From the NCBI RefSeq assembly GCF_027247405.1, contig NZ_CP097463.1, positions 2,170,001 through 2,234,000 of the forward strand: 64,000 bases of DNA, written 5' to 3'. Source of the DNA: Jatrophihabitans cynanchi (GTDB lineage: Bacteria; Actinomycetota; Actinomycetes; Mycobacteriales; Jatrophihabitantaceae). The translations under genes were made by a program, and so were the position numbers. Below are positions 22,517 through 31,944 of the stretch, piece after piece (position 1 is the first letter of the stretch; every line of letters starts with the position of its first letter). The notes under the pieces were generated by a model. That model had not been told where the DNA came from and did not search any database. It saw only the letters and a program-made list of their open reading frames with translations.

Positions 22517-25201
22517 GTGCCAGCGGTGACCCGGCGGCGGCGTGAGCCGCGAGTGCGTCTGTTGCAGACCGCGCCGTGGCGGCGGGCCCCGTTGTTGTTG
22601 CTGAGCCGGCCGGTAGTTTTCGCAGGCATCGCGGTCGCATCCGCGGTGCTTGCCCTGGCGGCATCGGCGGGGTTGCTGTTCGGCTCCACGTTGGGCACTG
22701 CCAGCTTGCGGGCGCAGGCCGCGGAGAGTTGTCCGGAGAGCTCGATGCCCACGATCAGCGGGTCGGTCTACCTGGATCCCGGTGTGCGTGATCGGCTGCC
22801 GGACGTCAACGCTGCCGGGGTGACTGCCCTGCACCGGGCGGGCGTCCCGGGTGACGGTTATTGGGTCGACATCAGCCGCAGCCAGTTCCAGGCGACGCCG
22901 GTGACCCTGTTCGCCCGAGCCGGTTCGCTGGGCCACGTCCATACCCTCACGCCGAACCGCGGTCAGCCTGGCTTGTGGTTCCCGGACGACTTCGCTACCA
23001 AGATCGGTGTCCATCCTGGCCAGAGCGTGCCGATGGCGAACGGCACGGTGCGGGTGGCGGGCATCTATCGGGCGCTGTCGCCGGACCCGTTCCACCTCGC
23101 CAAGCTGCCGCGCTACTGGTGTACGTGGTCGCCCCTGATCCTGTACAAGCTCACCGGCAACGGTGGCACGCCACCGTTGCTACTGGCCGATCCACAGACG
23201 CTGGCCAACACCGCCGTGAACGTCCCGAATGCGCTGGAATCCTTCGTCCAGGTCTCCTGGTACGCCCCGGCGCCGATCGGGCAGATGACACTGCAGGATG
23301 TGCGTGATGCAGCGCAGCGGTCCGGGCGGGCGAGCGCTCTGCTCGCCACCATCAAGCCGGCTGGCGTCGACCTCGCCACCGACACGACAGTCGATCTCGC
23401 GAACCAGGGCAACGGCAACCTACCGGTGACCGCCACCCCGCTGGATGCCGAGATTGGCCGGGCACAACGGATCCAGGACGGGCTGTCCGGTTCGGTCCTG
23501 CCGATCAGCATCGCTGGCACCCTGGTGGCGTTGCTGCTGGTGGCCGAAGCAGGCGGCTCATGGGCGGCACGCCGTTCACGGGAGGTGCGACTCCTGACCG
23601 CCCGCGGGGTCGGGCCGGCCGCTATCGGCGTCAAGGCGCTGCTGGAAGCCCTGCCGGCTGCTGTCCTCGGGCTTGGGGTCGGTTACGGGCTGTCGTACCT
23701 GCTGATGCGCACGCTCGGCCCGGCACCGGCGTTCGGGTCGGGCGTGCCGGCTCGGGCCGCCGCCGTCGCTGCCCTGGCGGCCGCAGCCGGACTGCTGCTG
23801 ATCGCCGTGGTCGGCGGCCGGTCGGCACGCGACGCCCGCGCCACCGGCACCGTGCCGCGCGGGTACCGGCGCCTGGCCCGGCACCTGCCGTACGAGCTGC
23901 TGCTGGTCGGTGTGGGGGTACGGGCCTGGCTCACGATCCGCTCGGGCGATGGCATCAGCTACACGCAGAACATCATCACTGTCGGGCCGCTGCTGCTTGT
24001 CTTCCCGCTGCTCGCGCTGACCGGCATGGTGCTGCTGCTCGGCCGCGGCGCGGCGCTGCTGGTGCCGCGGACCGGACGGCTCGCGCGCGCCTTGCCGGCA
24101 GCAGGCTACCTGGCGCTGCGGCGAATCAGCGGCTCACCGGCGATCGCGGTCGGGCTGCTGCTCGGCACCGCGCTGCCATGCGGCCTGCTCGCCTACGCCG
24201 GTACGGTCAGCGTCGGCGTCCACGACGAACTCGTACGCAAGTACCAGACGAACCTCGGCGCACCGGACGTGCTGCAGCTGATCGGCGTCCACGACGCGAC
24301 ACCCAACTTGGCCCAGCACGGCACCGCTGTCGTGCTGTACTCGAATGGGCCCACACTGGCCAACGGTGCACCGGTTACCGTGATGGGAATCGACCCGGCG
24401 ACCTTCGGGCGATTCGCCTACCTCGACAAGCAGCAGCGCACGGCGGTGACCAAGCTGGCCGACGGTGGAGCCGCCGCCGCAATCTGGGTCTACGCGCCCG
24501 CGCCTACGACTCCGACGCAGGCGAAGCTCGGCCAAACCACGCTCCCGCTGCACGTCGTCGCGCGCACGCACGTCTTCCCCGGCCTGCGCGGCAACTACCA
24601 GCCGATGCTCGTGGTCAATCGAGCTGCCTTGACCGGAATTGACGCCAACCTCGATCGACGCAACGAGGCATGGACCACAGACGCCGAAGTGGCGGCACTC
24701 AGCACTGCCGTCCAACGCGACGGATACAGCATCATCTCCGCGCTCGACGCGAAGATCCGCGTCTCCAACAGCGGCCTGCTACCGCTCACCTGGATCTTCG
24801 GATACCTGCGCGCACTGGCCGTCCTCATCGGCGCCGTCGCCATCGCCGGACTCGTCTTCGCACTGTCCGCACGCACGCGCCGCCGCACCGTTTCGTACGT
24901 GATGAGCCGCCGCATGGGCCTGCGCCCCGCTACCCACATCGCCTCGCTGCTGACCGAGTTGCTACTCGTCGTCGGCCTCGGCTGGATAGCCGGCACCCTG
25001 GCCGGCCTCGGCGGCTACGCGATGCTGACCCGCTCGCTCGACCTGCAGCCGCAACTGCCGCCCGGCGCCCAGTTCGTGCTGCCGACCATCTCGCTCGCGG
25101 CGACCGGTGCCGTCGTCGCCCTCCTCATCGCGCTCGCCGCTGGCGGAACGCACACCGCCGCCGAGCGCGCGAAGCCGGCGGACGTCCTCAGGCTCGAATG
25201 A
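22517..25201 (+). CDS. Large FtsX/MacB-like permease without ATPase partner
   Basis: An 894-residue membrane protein. After an N-terminal helix (VVFAGIAVASAVLALAASAGLLFGS) comes a large extracytoplasmic domain to about residue 325, then FtsX-type helices (VLPISIAGTLVALLLVAEAGGSWAARRSREVRLLTARGV), a second large external domain (about 575-755) and three last helices (LRALAVLIGAVAIAGLVFALSARTR onward). This is the duplicated DUF214/FtsX layout of lipoprotein-release or MacB-like exporters. No ABC ATPase is encoded nearby, so it must use one from elsewhere or be non-functional. GTG start; it diverges from the cupredoxin gene. Confidence 0.85.
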   Translation: MPAVTRRRREPRVRLLQTAPWRRAPLLLLSRPVVFAGIAVASAVLALAASAGLLFGSTLGTASLRAQAAESCPESSMPTISGSVYLDPGVRDRLPDVNAAGVTALHRAGVPGDGYWVDISRSQFQATPVTLFARAGSLGHVHTLTPNRGQPGLWFPDDFATKIGVHPGQSVPMANGTVRVAGIYRALSPDPFHLAKLPRYWCTWSPLILYKLTGNGGTPPLLLADPQTLANTAVNVPNALESFVQVSWYAPAPIGQMTLQDVRDAAQRSGRASALLATIKPAGVDLATDTTVDLANQGNGNLPVTATPLDAEIGRAQRIQDGLSGSVLPISIAGTLVALLLVAEAGGSWAARRSREVRLLTARGVGPAAIGVKALLEALPAAVLGLGVGYGLSYLLMRTLGPAPAFGSGVPARAAAVAALAAAAGLLLIAVVGGRSARDARATGTVPRGYRRLARHLPYELLLVGVGVRAWLTIRSGDGISYTQNIITVGPLLLVFPLLALTGMVLLLGRGAALLVPRTGRLARALPAAGYLALRRISGSPAIAVGLLLGTALPCGLLAYAGTVSVGVHDELVRKYQTNLGAPDVLQLIGVHDATPNLAQHGTAVVLYSNGPTLANGAPVTVMGIDPATFGRFAYLDKQQRTAVTKLADGGAAAAIWVYAPAPTTPTQAKLGQTTLPLHVVARTHVFPGLRGNYQPMLVVNRAALTGIDANLDRRNEAWTTDAEVAALSTAVQRDGYSIISALDAKIRVSNSGLLPLTWIFGYLRALAVLIGAVAIAGLVFALSARTRRRTVSYVMSRRMGLRPATHIASLLTELLLVVGLGWIAGTLAGLGGYAMLTRSLDLQPQLPPGAQFVLPTISLAATGAVVALLIALAAGGTHTAAERAKPADVLRLE

Positions 25202-25223
25202 CAGCCGGCCGCCGCCGGATCGG

Positions 25224-25862
25224 CTAGCGCGCGGCAAGCGGGGGGACGGGGCGGCGTAGTGACTCGTCCCACGGGACACTCCACCCGGCCAGGGTGAGCA
25301 GCCGGTCCAGCAGCATGCCGGTGAATCCCCACACGAACAGGCCGTCGACCTCGAACCCGGGACCGAGCAGACCGGACGGGTGCACGGTGCGGAACCGGTG
25401 CGCCGGATCGGTGAGCGCCGCCACCGGCACGAGCGAGACCCGCTCGACCTCGCGCGCGCTCACCGGCGCGACCGGATGCGGGTCGTGCCACCACGCGAGC
25501 ACCGGGGTGACCACGAACCCGGACGGCGGGATGAAGATCGGCGGCAGCTGCGCGACCGTCCGCACGCTGGCCGGGTCGAGCCCGACCTCCTCCTCGGCCT
25601 CGCGCAGCGCCGCGGCGACATGGTCGGCGTCGGTGTCGTCGACCGCGCCCCCGGGGAAGGCCACCTGGCCGGGGTGCCGGCGCAGGTCGGCGGCACGCTT
25701 GATCAGCAGCACGCCCGGCCCGTCGCCGGTGTCGGCGAAGGCGATCAGCACTGCGGAGGCGCGGCCGCTGCCGTCCTCGGGCGGCGCGAACCGCGTCTGG
25801 TCCGGTCCGGCCGTGCGCGCCGCGCGGACCAGCGGACGCAGCCAGTCAGGAACCGAACTCAA
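25224..25862 (-). CDS. Nudix hydrolase, CoA pyrophosphatase-like
   Basis: A 212-residue Nudix protein with the full box [25 protein letters not shown] (G-x5-E replaced in part by acidic residues, then REAEEEVGL) and the preceding [22 protein letters not shown], typical of the YeaB/NudL coenzyme A pyrophosphatase group (Rv3672c position). It probably cleaves CoA or acyl-CoA into 3',5'-ADP and phosphopantetheine. The best start is TTG 25862, overlapping the nth stop (TTGA); no ATG or GTG lies close upstream in frame. Confidence 0.85.
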   Translation of the reverse strand: MSSVPDWLRPLVRAARTAGPDQTRFAPPEDGSGRASAVLIAFADTGDGPGVLLIKRAADLRRHPGQVAFPGGAVDDTDADHVAAALREAEEEVGLDPASVRTVAQLPPIFIPPSGFVVTPVLAWWHDPHPVAPVSAREVERVSLVPVAALTDPAHRFRTVHPSGLLGPGFEVDGLFVWGFTGMLLDRLLTLAGWSVPWDESLRRPVPPLAAR

Positions 25863-26587
25863 CGCTCGGCCATCATCTGGCTGGCGCTGCGCACCAGCTT
25901 CGCGGCGACCTCCGGATCGGTCGGCCCCTCGCCGTACGAAGGGCACAGCTTCGCGATCGGGCAGACGCCGCAGGCGGGCTTGCGCGAATGGCACATGCGC
26001 CGCCCGTGCCAGATCACCCGGTGCGACAGGATCGTCCAGTCCTTCTTCGGGATCAGCTCGTTGATCGCGTGCTCGACCTTGACCGGGTCGGTCTCGGCCG
26101 TCCAGTGCCAGCGCCGGGCGAGCCGGCCGAAGTGCGTGTCGACGGTGATGCCCGGGATGCCGAACGCGTTGCCCAGCACCACGTTCGCCGTCTTGCGGCC
26201 GAAACCGGGCAGCGTGACCAGCTCCGTCAGCGTGTGCGGCACCTCGCCGTCGAAGCGCTCCACCAGCGCCTGCCCCAGCTTGATCAGCGAGGTCGTCTTG
26301 TTCCGGAAGAAGCCGGTCGAGCGGATGTACTCCTCCAGCTCGGCGCGGTCGGCACCGGCGTAGTCGGCCGCGGTGCGGTAGCGGGCGAACACCGCCGGCG
26401 TCACCTCGTTCACGCGCTTGTCCGTGCACTGCGCCGACAAGATCGTGGCCACCGACAGCTCGAGCGCGTTGGTGAAGTCCAGCTCGCAGTGCGCATCGGG
26501 GTACAGCGCGGCGAGCTCGCGGTTGATGCGGCGGGCGCGCCGGGTGAGGGCGAGCGGGGTTTCGGCGGGTACGGCGGTCGACGGCAC
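25859..26587 (-). CDS. nth: Endonuclease III
   Basis: A 242-residue base-excision repair glycosylase/AP lyase. The helix-hairpin-helix [18 protein letters not shown] carries catalytic Lys132, and VDTHFGR carries Asp150. The C-terminal 4Fe-4S ligands are Cys199, Cys206, Cys209 and Cys215 (C-x6-C-x2-C-x5-C). It removes oxidised pyrimidines from DNA. Neighbours match Rv3674c, except that the thioredoxin-like gene found between it and the Nudix gene in mycobacteria is absent; here the two overlap by 4 bases. Confidence 0.95.
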   Translation of the reverse strand: MPSTAVPAETPLALTRRARRINRELAALYPDAHCELDFTNALELSVATILSAQCTDKRVNEVTPAVFARYRTAADYAGADRAELEEYIRSTGFFRNKTTSLIKLGQALVERFDGEVPHTLTELVTLPGFGRKTANVVLGNAFGIPGITVDTHFGRLARRWHWTAETDPVKVEHAINELIPKKDWTILSHRVIWHGRRMCHSRKPACGVCPIAKLCPSYGEGPTDPEVAAKLVRSASQMMAER

Positions 26588-26640
26588 GCCGTCAGCCTAC
26601 GAGCCGGCCCGGACACCGCGATCGGGCACAATGGGCGGCG

Positions 26641-26877
26641 ATGATCGGATTCCTGGTTCTGCTGTTCCCGCTCGTGCTGCTCGGCTTCGTCCTGTTGATG
26701 GAGCGCGTCGAGCAGCCGCTGAGCCGCGTGGCCGTCGAGCGCAAGATCGAGCACCTGCTCGAGGACGCCAAGTACGACGAACTGGACGCGTTCGTGCGCG
26801 GCGGCAACGATTCGGCGCTGTCCCGGCTGCGGCAACGGATCAGCCTGCCGCGGCGGCGCCGCGACCGCCGGTCCTGA
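26641..26877 (+). CDS. Small membrane protein upstream of crp
   Basis: A 78-residue protein with one N-terminal helix (MIGFLVLLFPLVLLGFVLLMERVEQPL), a charged amphipathic middle (VAVERKIEHLLEDAKYDELDAFVRGG) and an arginine-rich tail. It holds the position of Rv3675 between nth and crp in mycobacteria. Function unknown. It diverges from nth and precedes crp by 77 bases. Confidence 0.75.
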   Translation: MIGFLVLLFPLVLLGFVLLMERVEQPLSRVAVERKIEHLLEDAKYDELDAFVRGGNDSALSRLRQRISLPRRRRDRRS

Positions 26878-26954
26878 GCTCCGGCGCCCGGGTGCCATAG
26901 ACTGCCGCGAGACCTGAGAGTTGGCTCGCACCCGGGTGAGCGTGAGGAGCAGAT

Positions 26955-27629
26955 GTGGACGAGATTCTGCGCAGGGCAGGCCTGTTCCAGGGCGTCGACC
27001 CGGATGCCGTCGAGGCACTGGCCAGCGAGTTCGAGATCATCGACGCCGTGCGCGGCGCGACCTTGTTCACCGAGGGCGAGCCGGGCGAGAGCCTGTACAT
27101 CGTGCTGGCCGGCAAGGTGAAGCTGGGCCGGCGCTCCTCGGACGGTCGCGAGAACCTGGTCGCCGTGATGGGCCCGTCCGACCAGTTCGGCGAGCTGTCG
27201 CTGTTCGACCCCGGGCCGCGCACCGCAACGGCGACGGTGGTCACCGACGCCCGGCTGGCGCGGCTGCCCAAGGCCGCCCTGCAGAACTGGGTGCGCGAGC
27301 GGCCGGAGATCGCGATGCAGCTGCTGCGCGTCGTCGCCCGCCGGCTGCGGCGCACCAACACGATGCTCGCCGACCTGATCTTCGTCGACGTGCCCGGCCG
27401 GGTGGCCAAGCAGCTGCTGCAACTGGCCCAGCGCTTCGGCTCGGTCGAGGGCGGGCAGCTGCGCGTCACGCACGACCTGACCCAGGAGGAGCTGGCCCAG
27501 CTCGTCGGGGCGTCCCGCGAGACGGTGAACAAGGCGCTGGCCGATTTCGCCTCGCGTGGCTGGCTGCGCCTGGAGGGCAAGAGCGTCGTGATCCTGGACC
27601 GCGAACGGTTGGCCAAGCGCGCCCGCTGA
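26955..27629 (+). CDS. crp: Crp/Fnr-family transcription regulator
   Basis: A 224-residue cAMP-receptor-type regulator, orthologous by context and sequence to Rv3676 of Mycobacterium tuberculosis. The cyclic-nucleotide domain shows [16 protein letters not shown] and the phosphate-binding cassette [16 protein letters not shown] (Arg and Thr in place). The C-terminal helix-turn-helix is [31 protein letters not shown] start at 26955, with GAGGAG about 10 bases upstream. It is a global regulator acting as a dimer. Confidence 0.93.
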   Translation: MDEILRRAGLFQGVDPDAVEALASEFEIIDAVRGATLFTEGEPGESLYIVLAGKVKLGRRSSDGRENLVAVMGPSDQFGELSLFDPGPRTATATVVTDARLARLPKAALQNWVRERPEIAMQLLRVVARRLRRTNTMLADLIFVDVPGRVAKQLLQLAQRFGSVEGGQLRVTHDLTQEELAQLVGASRETVNKALADFASRGWLRLEGKSVVILDRERLAKRAR

Positions 27630-27648
27630 GTTTGCGAGAAAGTCCCGG

Positions 27649-28437
27649 TCAGCCGCGCAGGTACTCCAGCTGCGCCTCGACGGACAGCTCCGCGGCCGGC
27701 CATACCGCGCGGTCGACGTCCGCGTAGACCAGCTCCACGATCTGGCGCGCCGCAACGTGCGGGCCCAACTGCTGCACCGCCGCGCGCACCTGCTCCAGGC
27801 GTTGCGCGCGATGGTCCAGGTAGAACTGCGCGGCCTGCCCGATGTGCGGCAGCTCGGGTCCGTGCCCGGGGAGCACGATCAGCCCGTCCAGGCTGCGCAG
27901 CCGGTGCAGCGAGTCGAGGTACTCGCGCAGGTTGCCGTCGGGGTAGGCGACCACGGTGGTGCCGCGCCCCAGGATCGTGTCGCCGGTGAGCACCGCCAGC
28001 GCCTCGCCGTCGGCCGAGCTCACCACGAAGGACACCGAGTCGGACGTGTGCCCGGGCGTGCCCAGCACGCTGATCCGCAGCCCGGCGGCGTCGAGCACCA
28101 GATTGTCGGTGAGCGGCTCGGCACCGTGGCAGTGCGCCGGATCGGCCGCGCGCACCCCGACCCCGGTGCGCTCGTGCAGTTGCGCCGCCGTCTGGCTGTG
28201 GTCGACGTGGCCGTGGGTGAGCAGCACGGTGCTCAGCCCGGGTGCCTGCTCGAGCAGCAGGTCCAGGTGCCCGTCGCCCCCCTGACCGGGATCGACCACG
28301 ACGACCGCGTCCGAACCGGGCGCACGCAGCAGCCACGTGTTGGTGCCGTCGAGCGTCATCGGGCCGGGGTTGTACTGCAGCAGCACCGAGGCGCTCGGCG
28401 TCACCGGCCGGAGCGTCTCGTACGCCGGATGCGTCAT
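27649..28437 (-). CDS. Metallo-beta-lactamase-fold hydrolase
   Basis: A 262-residue MBL-fold protein with THGHVDH (two-zinc HxHxDH motif), GTPGHTSDS, a metal Asp in TGDTILG and LPGHGPE. The C-terminal helical extension (HRAQRLEQVRAAV ... LEYL) is that of the LACTB2/Rv3677c group, whose members include endoribonucleases. It starts with ATG 28437 overlapping the Nudix stop (ATGA) and belongs to the ridA-nudix-mbl operon, convergent with crp. Confidence 0.88.
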   Translation of the reverse strand: MTHPAYETLRPVTPSASVLLQYNPGPMTLDGTNTWLLRAPGSDAVVVVDPGQGGDGHLDLLLEQAPGLSTVLLTHGHVDHSQTAAQLHERTGVGVRAADPAHCHGAEPLTDNLVLDAAGLRISVLGTPGHTSDSVSFVVSSADGEALAVLTGDTILGRGTTVVAYPDGNLREYLDSLHRLRSLDGLIVLPGHGPELPHIGQAAQFYLDHRAQRLEQVRAAVQQLGPHVAARQIVELVYADVDRAVWPAAELSVEAQLEYLRG

Positions 28438-29192
28438 CTGAACAGCGCCTTCGGCAGCTCGAACTCGGAGCCGTCCGGCAAGGTGGCGATGACCTTCTCC
28501 CCGTCCGCCCGGATCGTCGGCGAGATCGCGTCCAGCGACCGGCCCGGCGCCGCGTCGAGCGCCTGCTCGACGGTGCGGAACGGTGCCAGCGAGGCGAGCG
28601 TCGCGACGGTCGGCGGCAGCATTCCCCGCTCGCCGCGCTGCACCTGCTCCAGCGCCTCGCCCACGCCGACCCATCCCGCGGACGACGACTCGGACGTGAC
28701 GTCCTGCGCCTCGGCGCCGTCCGGCAGCGCGCCGACGAAGAACCGCGTGTCGTAGCGGCGCACCTCCCCCGGCGGGGTGATCCAGCGCGACCACGGCCGC
28801 AGCGCCTCGGCGTCGATCCGCAGCCCGTTGCCGCGCAGCAGCTCGCCGAACGACACCCGGCCCGCCTCGACGTCCGCGCGGGCACCGGACAGGTCGGCGA
28901 CCGGCGAGGTCAGCAGCACGGCGGCCTCCTCGAAGGTCTCGCGGACCGCGGCACCGAGCAGCGCGCGTGCGTGCCGCTCGTCCACCCCGTACCGTTCGGC
29001 CACCTCGGCGCCGGCACCGGGCGCGAACGGCAGGTCCACGTCGGCCTCGTCGACCCGTCCTCCGGGGAACACCGACATCCCGGCCGCGAACACCATCTCG
29101 CGGACCCGGGTCAGCAGCCACGCCTCGATGCCCGCGGTGCCGTCGCGCAGCAGGACGACGGTCGCCGCGTCCCGGATCGGGACGTCACTCAC
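28434..29192 (-). CDS. Nudix hydrolase (LACTB2-associated type)
   Basis: A 252-residue Nudix protein of the NUDT19-like group: FPGGRVDEADVDLPFAPGAG followed after an insert by ALLGAAVRETFEEAAVLL, so the Nudix box is split by about 25 residues as usual for this group. A second conserved part RWITPPGEVRRYDTRFFVGALP follows. The group acts on CoA derivatives in other organisms; the substrate here is not known. GTG 29192 overlaps the ridA stop. Confidence 0.82.
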   Translation of the reverse strand: MSDVPIRDAATVVLLRDGTAGIEAWLLTRVREMVFAAGMSVFPGGRVDEADVDLPFAPGAGAEVAERYGVDERHARALLGAAVRETFEEAAVLLTSPVADLSGARADVEAGRVSFGELLRGNGLRIDAEALRPWSRWITPPGEVRRYDTRFFVGALPDGAEAQDVTSESSSAGWVGVGEALEQVQRGERGMLPPTVATLASLAPFRTVEQALDAAPGRSLDAISPTIRADGEKVIATLPDGSEFELPKALFR

Positions 29193-29653
29193 GCCGCGTC
29201 GACCTCGACGACGAGTTCCACCTCGACCGGCGCGTTCAGCGGTAGCACCGCGACCCCGACGGCCGATCGCGCGTGCCGCCCGGCGTCGCCGAACAGCCGG
29301 CCGAGGAACTCGCTCGCGCCGTTGACGACCGCGGGCTGGCCGGTGAACTCCGGCGAGGACGCGACGTAGCCGACGACCTTGACGACGCGCAGCACCGCGT
29401 CCAGCCCGACCAGGTCGTCGATCGCGGCGAGCGCGTTGAGGGCGCACACCTTGGCCAGCTCGGCCGCCTGGTCCGGCTGCAGGTCGCTGCCGACCTTTCC
29501 GGTCACGGCGAGCGCGCCGTTGACGAGCGGCAGCTGGCCGGAGGTCCAGACGAGCGAGCCGCTCCGCACGGCCGGGACGTACGCGGCCAGCGGGGCGGCG
29601 ACTGCGGGCAGGACGAGGCCGAGTTCGGCGAGTCGGGCGCGATGGGCGGGCAT
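29189..29653 (-). CDS. RidA-family protein
   Basis: A 154-residue YjgF/YER057c/RidA protein (Rv3678c position). Conserved parts are VRSGSLVWTSGQLPLVNG, GKVGSDLQPDQAAELAKVCALNALAAI and RSAVGVAVLPLNAPVEVELVV. The catalytic Arg of true RidA imine deaminases near the C-terminus is not at the usual R-x-x-V position with certainty (ARSAVGVAVLPLN aligns with it), so enamine/imine deaminase activity is probable, not proven. First gene of its operon, divergent from the ArsA pair. Confidence 0.85.
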   Translation of the reverse strand: MPAHRARLAELGLVLPAVAAPLAAYVPAVRSGSLVWTSGQLPLVNGALAVTGKVGSDLQPDQAAELAKVCALNALAAIDDLVGLDAVLRVVKVVGYVASSPEFTGQPAVVNGASEFLGRLFGDAGRHARSAVGVAVLPLNAPVEVELVVEVDAA

Positions 29654-29739
29654 GCAGTTGAACGTAGCCGGACGGCGCGCCGACGGCGCGGCTAGCCTCC
29701 GCCGAGACGCCGGGGGCGCGCTTCTCCTACGCTGAGCCG

Positions 29740-30747
29740 ATGGTGTCGAGCAGGCCCGCGACCAGGGCCGCGTCGAAGCTGCGGGCGGAGATCTCCGCCC
29801 GCGCGCGCCTGCACATCGTCACCGGCAAGGGCGGCACCGGCAAGACGACCGTGGCCGCCGCGCTCGCGTTCGCGCTGGCGAACGCCGGGCGCAAGGTGCT
29901 GCTCGTCGAGGTCGAGGGCCGGCAGGCGATCGCCCAGCTGTTCGACGTCGCGGCGCTGCCCTACCAGGAGGTGCGGCTGACCACCGCGCCCTCGGGCGGC
30001 TCGCTGTGGGGGCTGGCCATCGACGCCGAGCAGGCGATGATCGAGTACCTGGACATGTTCTACGGGCTCAAGCGCTCCGCGCGCGGGCTGAAGCGGATGG
30101 GGGCGGTCGACTTCGTCACCACGCTCGCGCCCGGGCTGCGCGACGTGCTGCTCACCGGCAAGGTGAAGGAGGCGGTCACCCGGACCGACTCCGACGGGCA
30201 CCCCGCCTATGACGCGGTCGTGCTGGACGGGCCGCCGACAGGCCGCATCGCCAAGTTCCTGGACGCCACCAAGGAGGTCGCCAGCCTGACCAAGTTCGGC
30301 CCGATCAACCGGCAGAGCGACGGCGTGATCACCTTGCTGCACGGACCGCGGACCGTGGTGCACCTGGTGACCCTGCTCGAGGAGATGCCGGTGCAGGAGA
30401 CGCTGGACGCCGCTGCCGAGCTCGCCGGGCTGGGCTTTCAGCTCGGCGTGGTCGTGGTCAACCGGGCCCGTCCCGCGCTCGTCACCGACGGGCAGCTCGG
30501 CACCGACGGCGTCGACCTTCCGGTGCTCAAGGCCGGGCTGCGCAAGGCGCGCGTGCCCGTCGCGCACGCCACGGCGTTCGCCCACGAGATGGCCGACTAC
30601 GCGCAGCGGCAGCAGCTCCAGGTGGAGAACTCACTTCGCCTGGACGCCCTCTCCGTGCCGCGGATCGAGCTGCCCGATCTCAACCCGCCGGTGGAGCTGG
30701 GCGAGCTGAACGAGCTGGCCGGCTACTTCCTCGAGGGCGACCGATGA
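29740..30747 (+). CDS. ArsA/Get3-like ATPase, first of a pair
   Basis: A 335-residue P-loop ATPase of the ArsA/Get3 class (Rv3679 type). The deviant Walker A GKGGTGKT is at residues 29-36, and a switch-like VVLDGPPTGRIAKFL occurs later. Mycobacterial homologues form a heterodimer with the next gene product and work at the envelope, possibly guiding membrane proteins; no arsenical genes are adjacent. The stop overlaps the next ATG by ATGA. Confidence 0.9.
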   Translation: MVSSRPATRAASKLRAEISARARLHIVTGKGGTGKTTVAAALAFALANAGRKVLLVEVEGRQAIAQLFDVAALPYQEVRLTTAPSGGSLWGLAIDAEQAMIEYLDMFYGLKRSARGLKRMGAVDFVTTLAPGLRDVLLTGKVKEAVTRTDSDGHPAYDAVVLDGPPTGRIAKFLDATKEVASLTKFGPINRQSDGVITLLHGPRTVVHLVTLLEEMPVQETLDAAAELAGLGFQLGVVVVNRARPALVTDGQLGTDGVDLPVLKAGLRKARVPVAHATAFAHEMADYAQRQQLQVENSLRLDALSVPRIELPDLNPPVELGELNELAGYFLEGDR

Positions 30748-31889
30748 CCGGGCGCCGGAAGCTGGACGTGGCCGCGCTCGTCCGCGATCCGAACACGCGC
30801 ATCATCGTCACCTGCGGCAGCGGCGGCGTCGGCAAGACGACCACCGCGGCGGCGATGGCACTGCTCGGCGCCGAGGCGGGCCGGCGGACCGTCGTGCTGA
30901 CCATCGACCCGGCCCGCCGCCTCGCCCAGTCGATGGGGCTGACCGAGCTGGACAACACCCCGCGCGAGGTGACGGGCGTCGCCGGCGGGCGGCTGTCGGC
31001 GATGATGCTGGACATGAAACGCACGTTCGACGACGTGGTGCTGGAGCACTCCACGACCGAGCGGGCCGAGCAGATCTTCGCGAACCCGTTCTACCAGTCG
31101 CTGTCGTCCTCCTTCGCCGGCACGCAGGAGTACATGGCGATGGAGAAGCTGGGCCAGCTGGCCGGCACGAGGCAGTGGGACCTGATCGTGGTCGACACGC
31201 CGCCGTCGCGTTCGGCGCTGGACTTCCTGGACGCCCCGAACCGGCTCGGCCGGTTCCTGGACGGGCGGATGATCCGGGTGCTGACCGCCCCCGCCCGGGC
31301 CGGCGGCCGTACCGGGCTCAAGGTGATGACGGCCGGGATCGGCGTGTTCGCCAAGGTGTTCAGCCGCGTGCTGGGCGGTGACCTGATCCGCGACCTGTCC
31401 GCGTTCGTGTCCGCCCTGGAGTCGATGTTCGGCGGTTTCCGCCAGCGCGCGCAGCAGACCTACGAGCTGCTGAAGGCACCGGGCACCGCGTTCGTGGTGG
31501 TGGCCGCGCCGGAGCCGGACGCGTTGCGGGAGGCGTCCTACTTCGTCGAGCGGCTGTCCGCCGAGCACATGCCGCTGGCCGGCCTGATCGTCAACCGGAT
31601 GCGCCGCACCGCCGACGCCGGGAGCAGCGCCCCGCTGTCCGCCGCGCGTGCCGAGGCCGCGGCGGAGGCGCTCGCGGCCGGGACCCAGGACCGCGCCGCG
31701 CAGCTGGCCGAGGTGGCACTGCGGGTGCATGCCGAGATCGCCGCCGCTTGCGAGCACGACGCCCGGATGACCCGCCGGTTCTGCACCGCGCATCCGGAGG
31801 TCGCGGTGGTCGAGGTGCGCGCGCTGCCGCTCGACGTGCACGATGTCGACGGCCTGCGGGCCATCGGCGAGCTCCTGACGGCAGGCTGA
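30744..31889 (+). CDS. ArsA/Get3-like ATPase, second of a pair
   Basis: A 381-residue partner ATPase (Rv3680 type). Walker A is GSGGVGKT (25-32), with Ser at the place of the first Lys of the deviant motif, so it may rely on its partner for full catalysis. VLTIDPARRLAQSMGL and IVVDTPPSRSALDFLDAP are the switch regions. It overlaps the first ArsA gene and is followed after only 55 bases by the PBP gene, with no WhiB gene between. Confidence 0.9.
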   Translation: MTGRRKLDVAALVRDPNTRIIVTCGSGGVGKTTTAAAMALLGAEAGRRTVVLTIDPARRLAQSMGLTELDNTPREVTGVAGGRLSAMMLDMKRTFDDVVLEHSTTERAEQIFANPFYQSLSSSFAGTQEYMAMEKLGQLAGTRQWDLIVVDTPPSRSALDFLDAPNRLGRFLDGRMIRVLTAPARAGGRTGLKVMTAGIGVFAKVFSRVLGGDLIRDLSAFVSALESMFGGFRQRAQQTYELLKAPGTAFVVVAAPEPDALREASYFVERLSAEHMPLAGLIVNRMRRTADAGSSAPLSAARAEAAAEALAAGTQDRAAQLAEVALRVHAEIAAACEHDARMTRRFCTAHPEVAVVEVRALPLDVHDVDGLRAIGELLTAG

Positions 31890-31944
31890 GCGCAGCCCGA
31901 GCGTACGACCCGGCAGGCGCGCCCCGGCCCGTACGCTGACCTCC

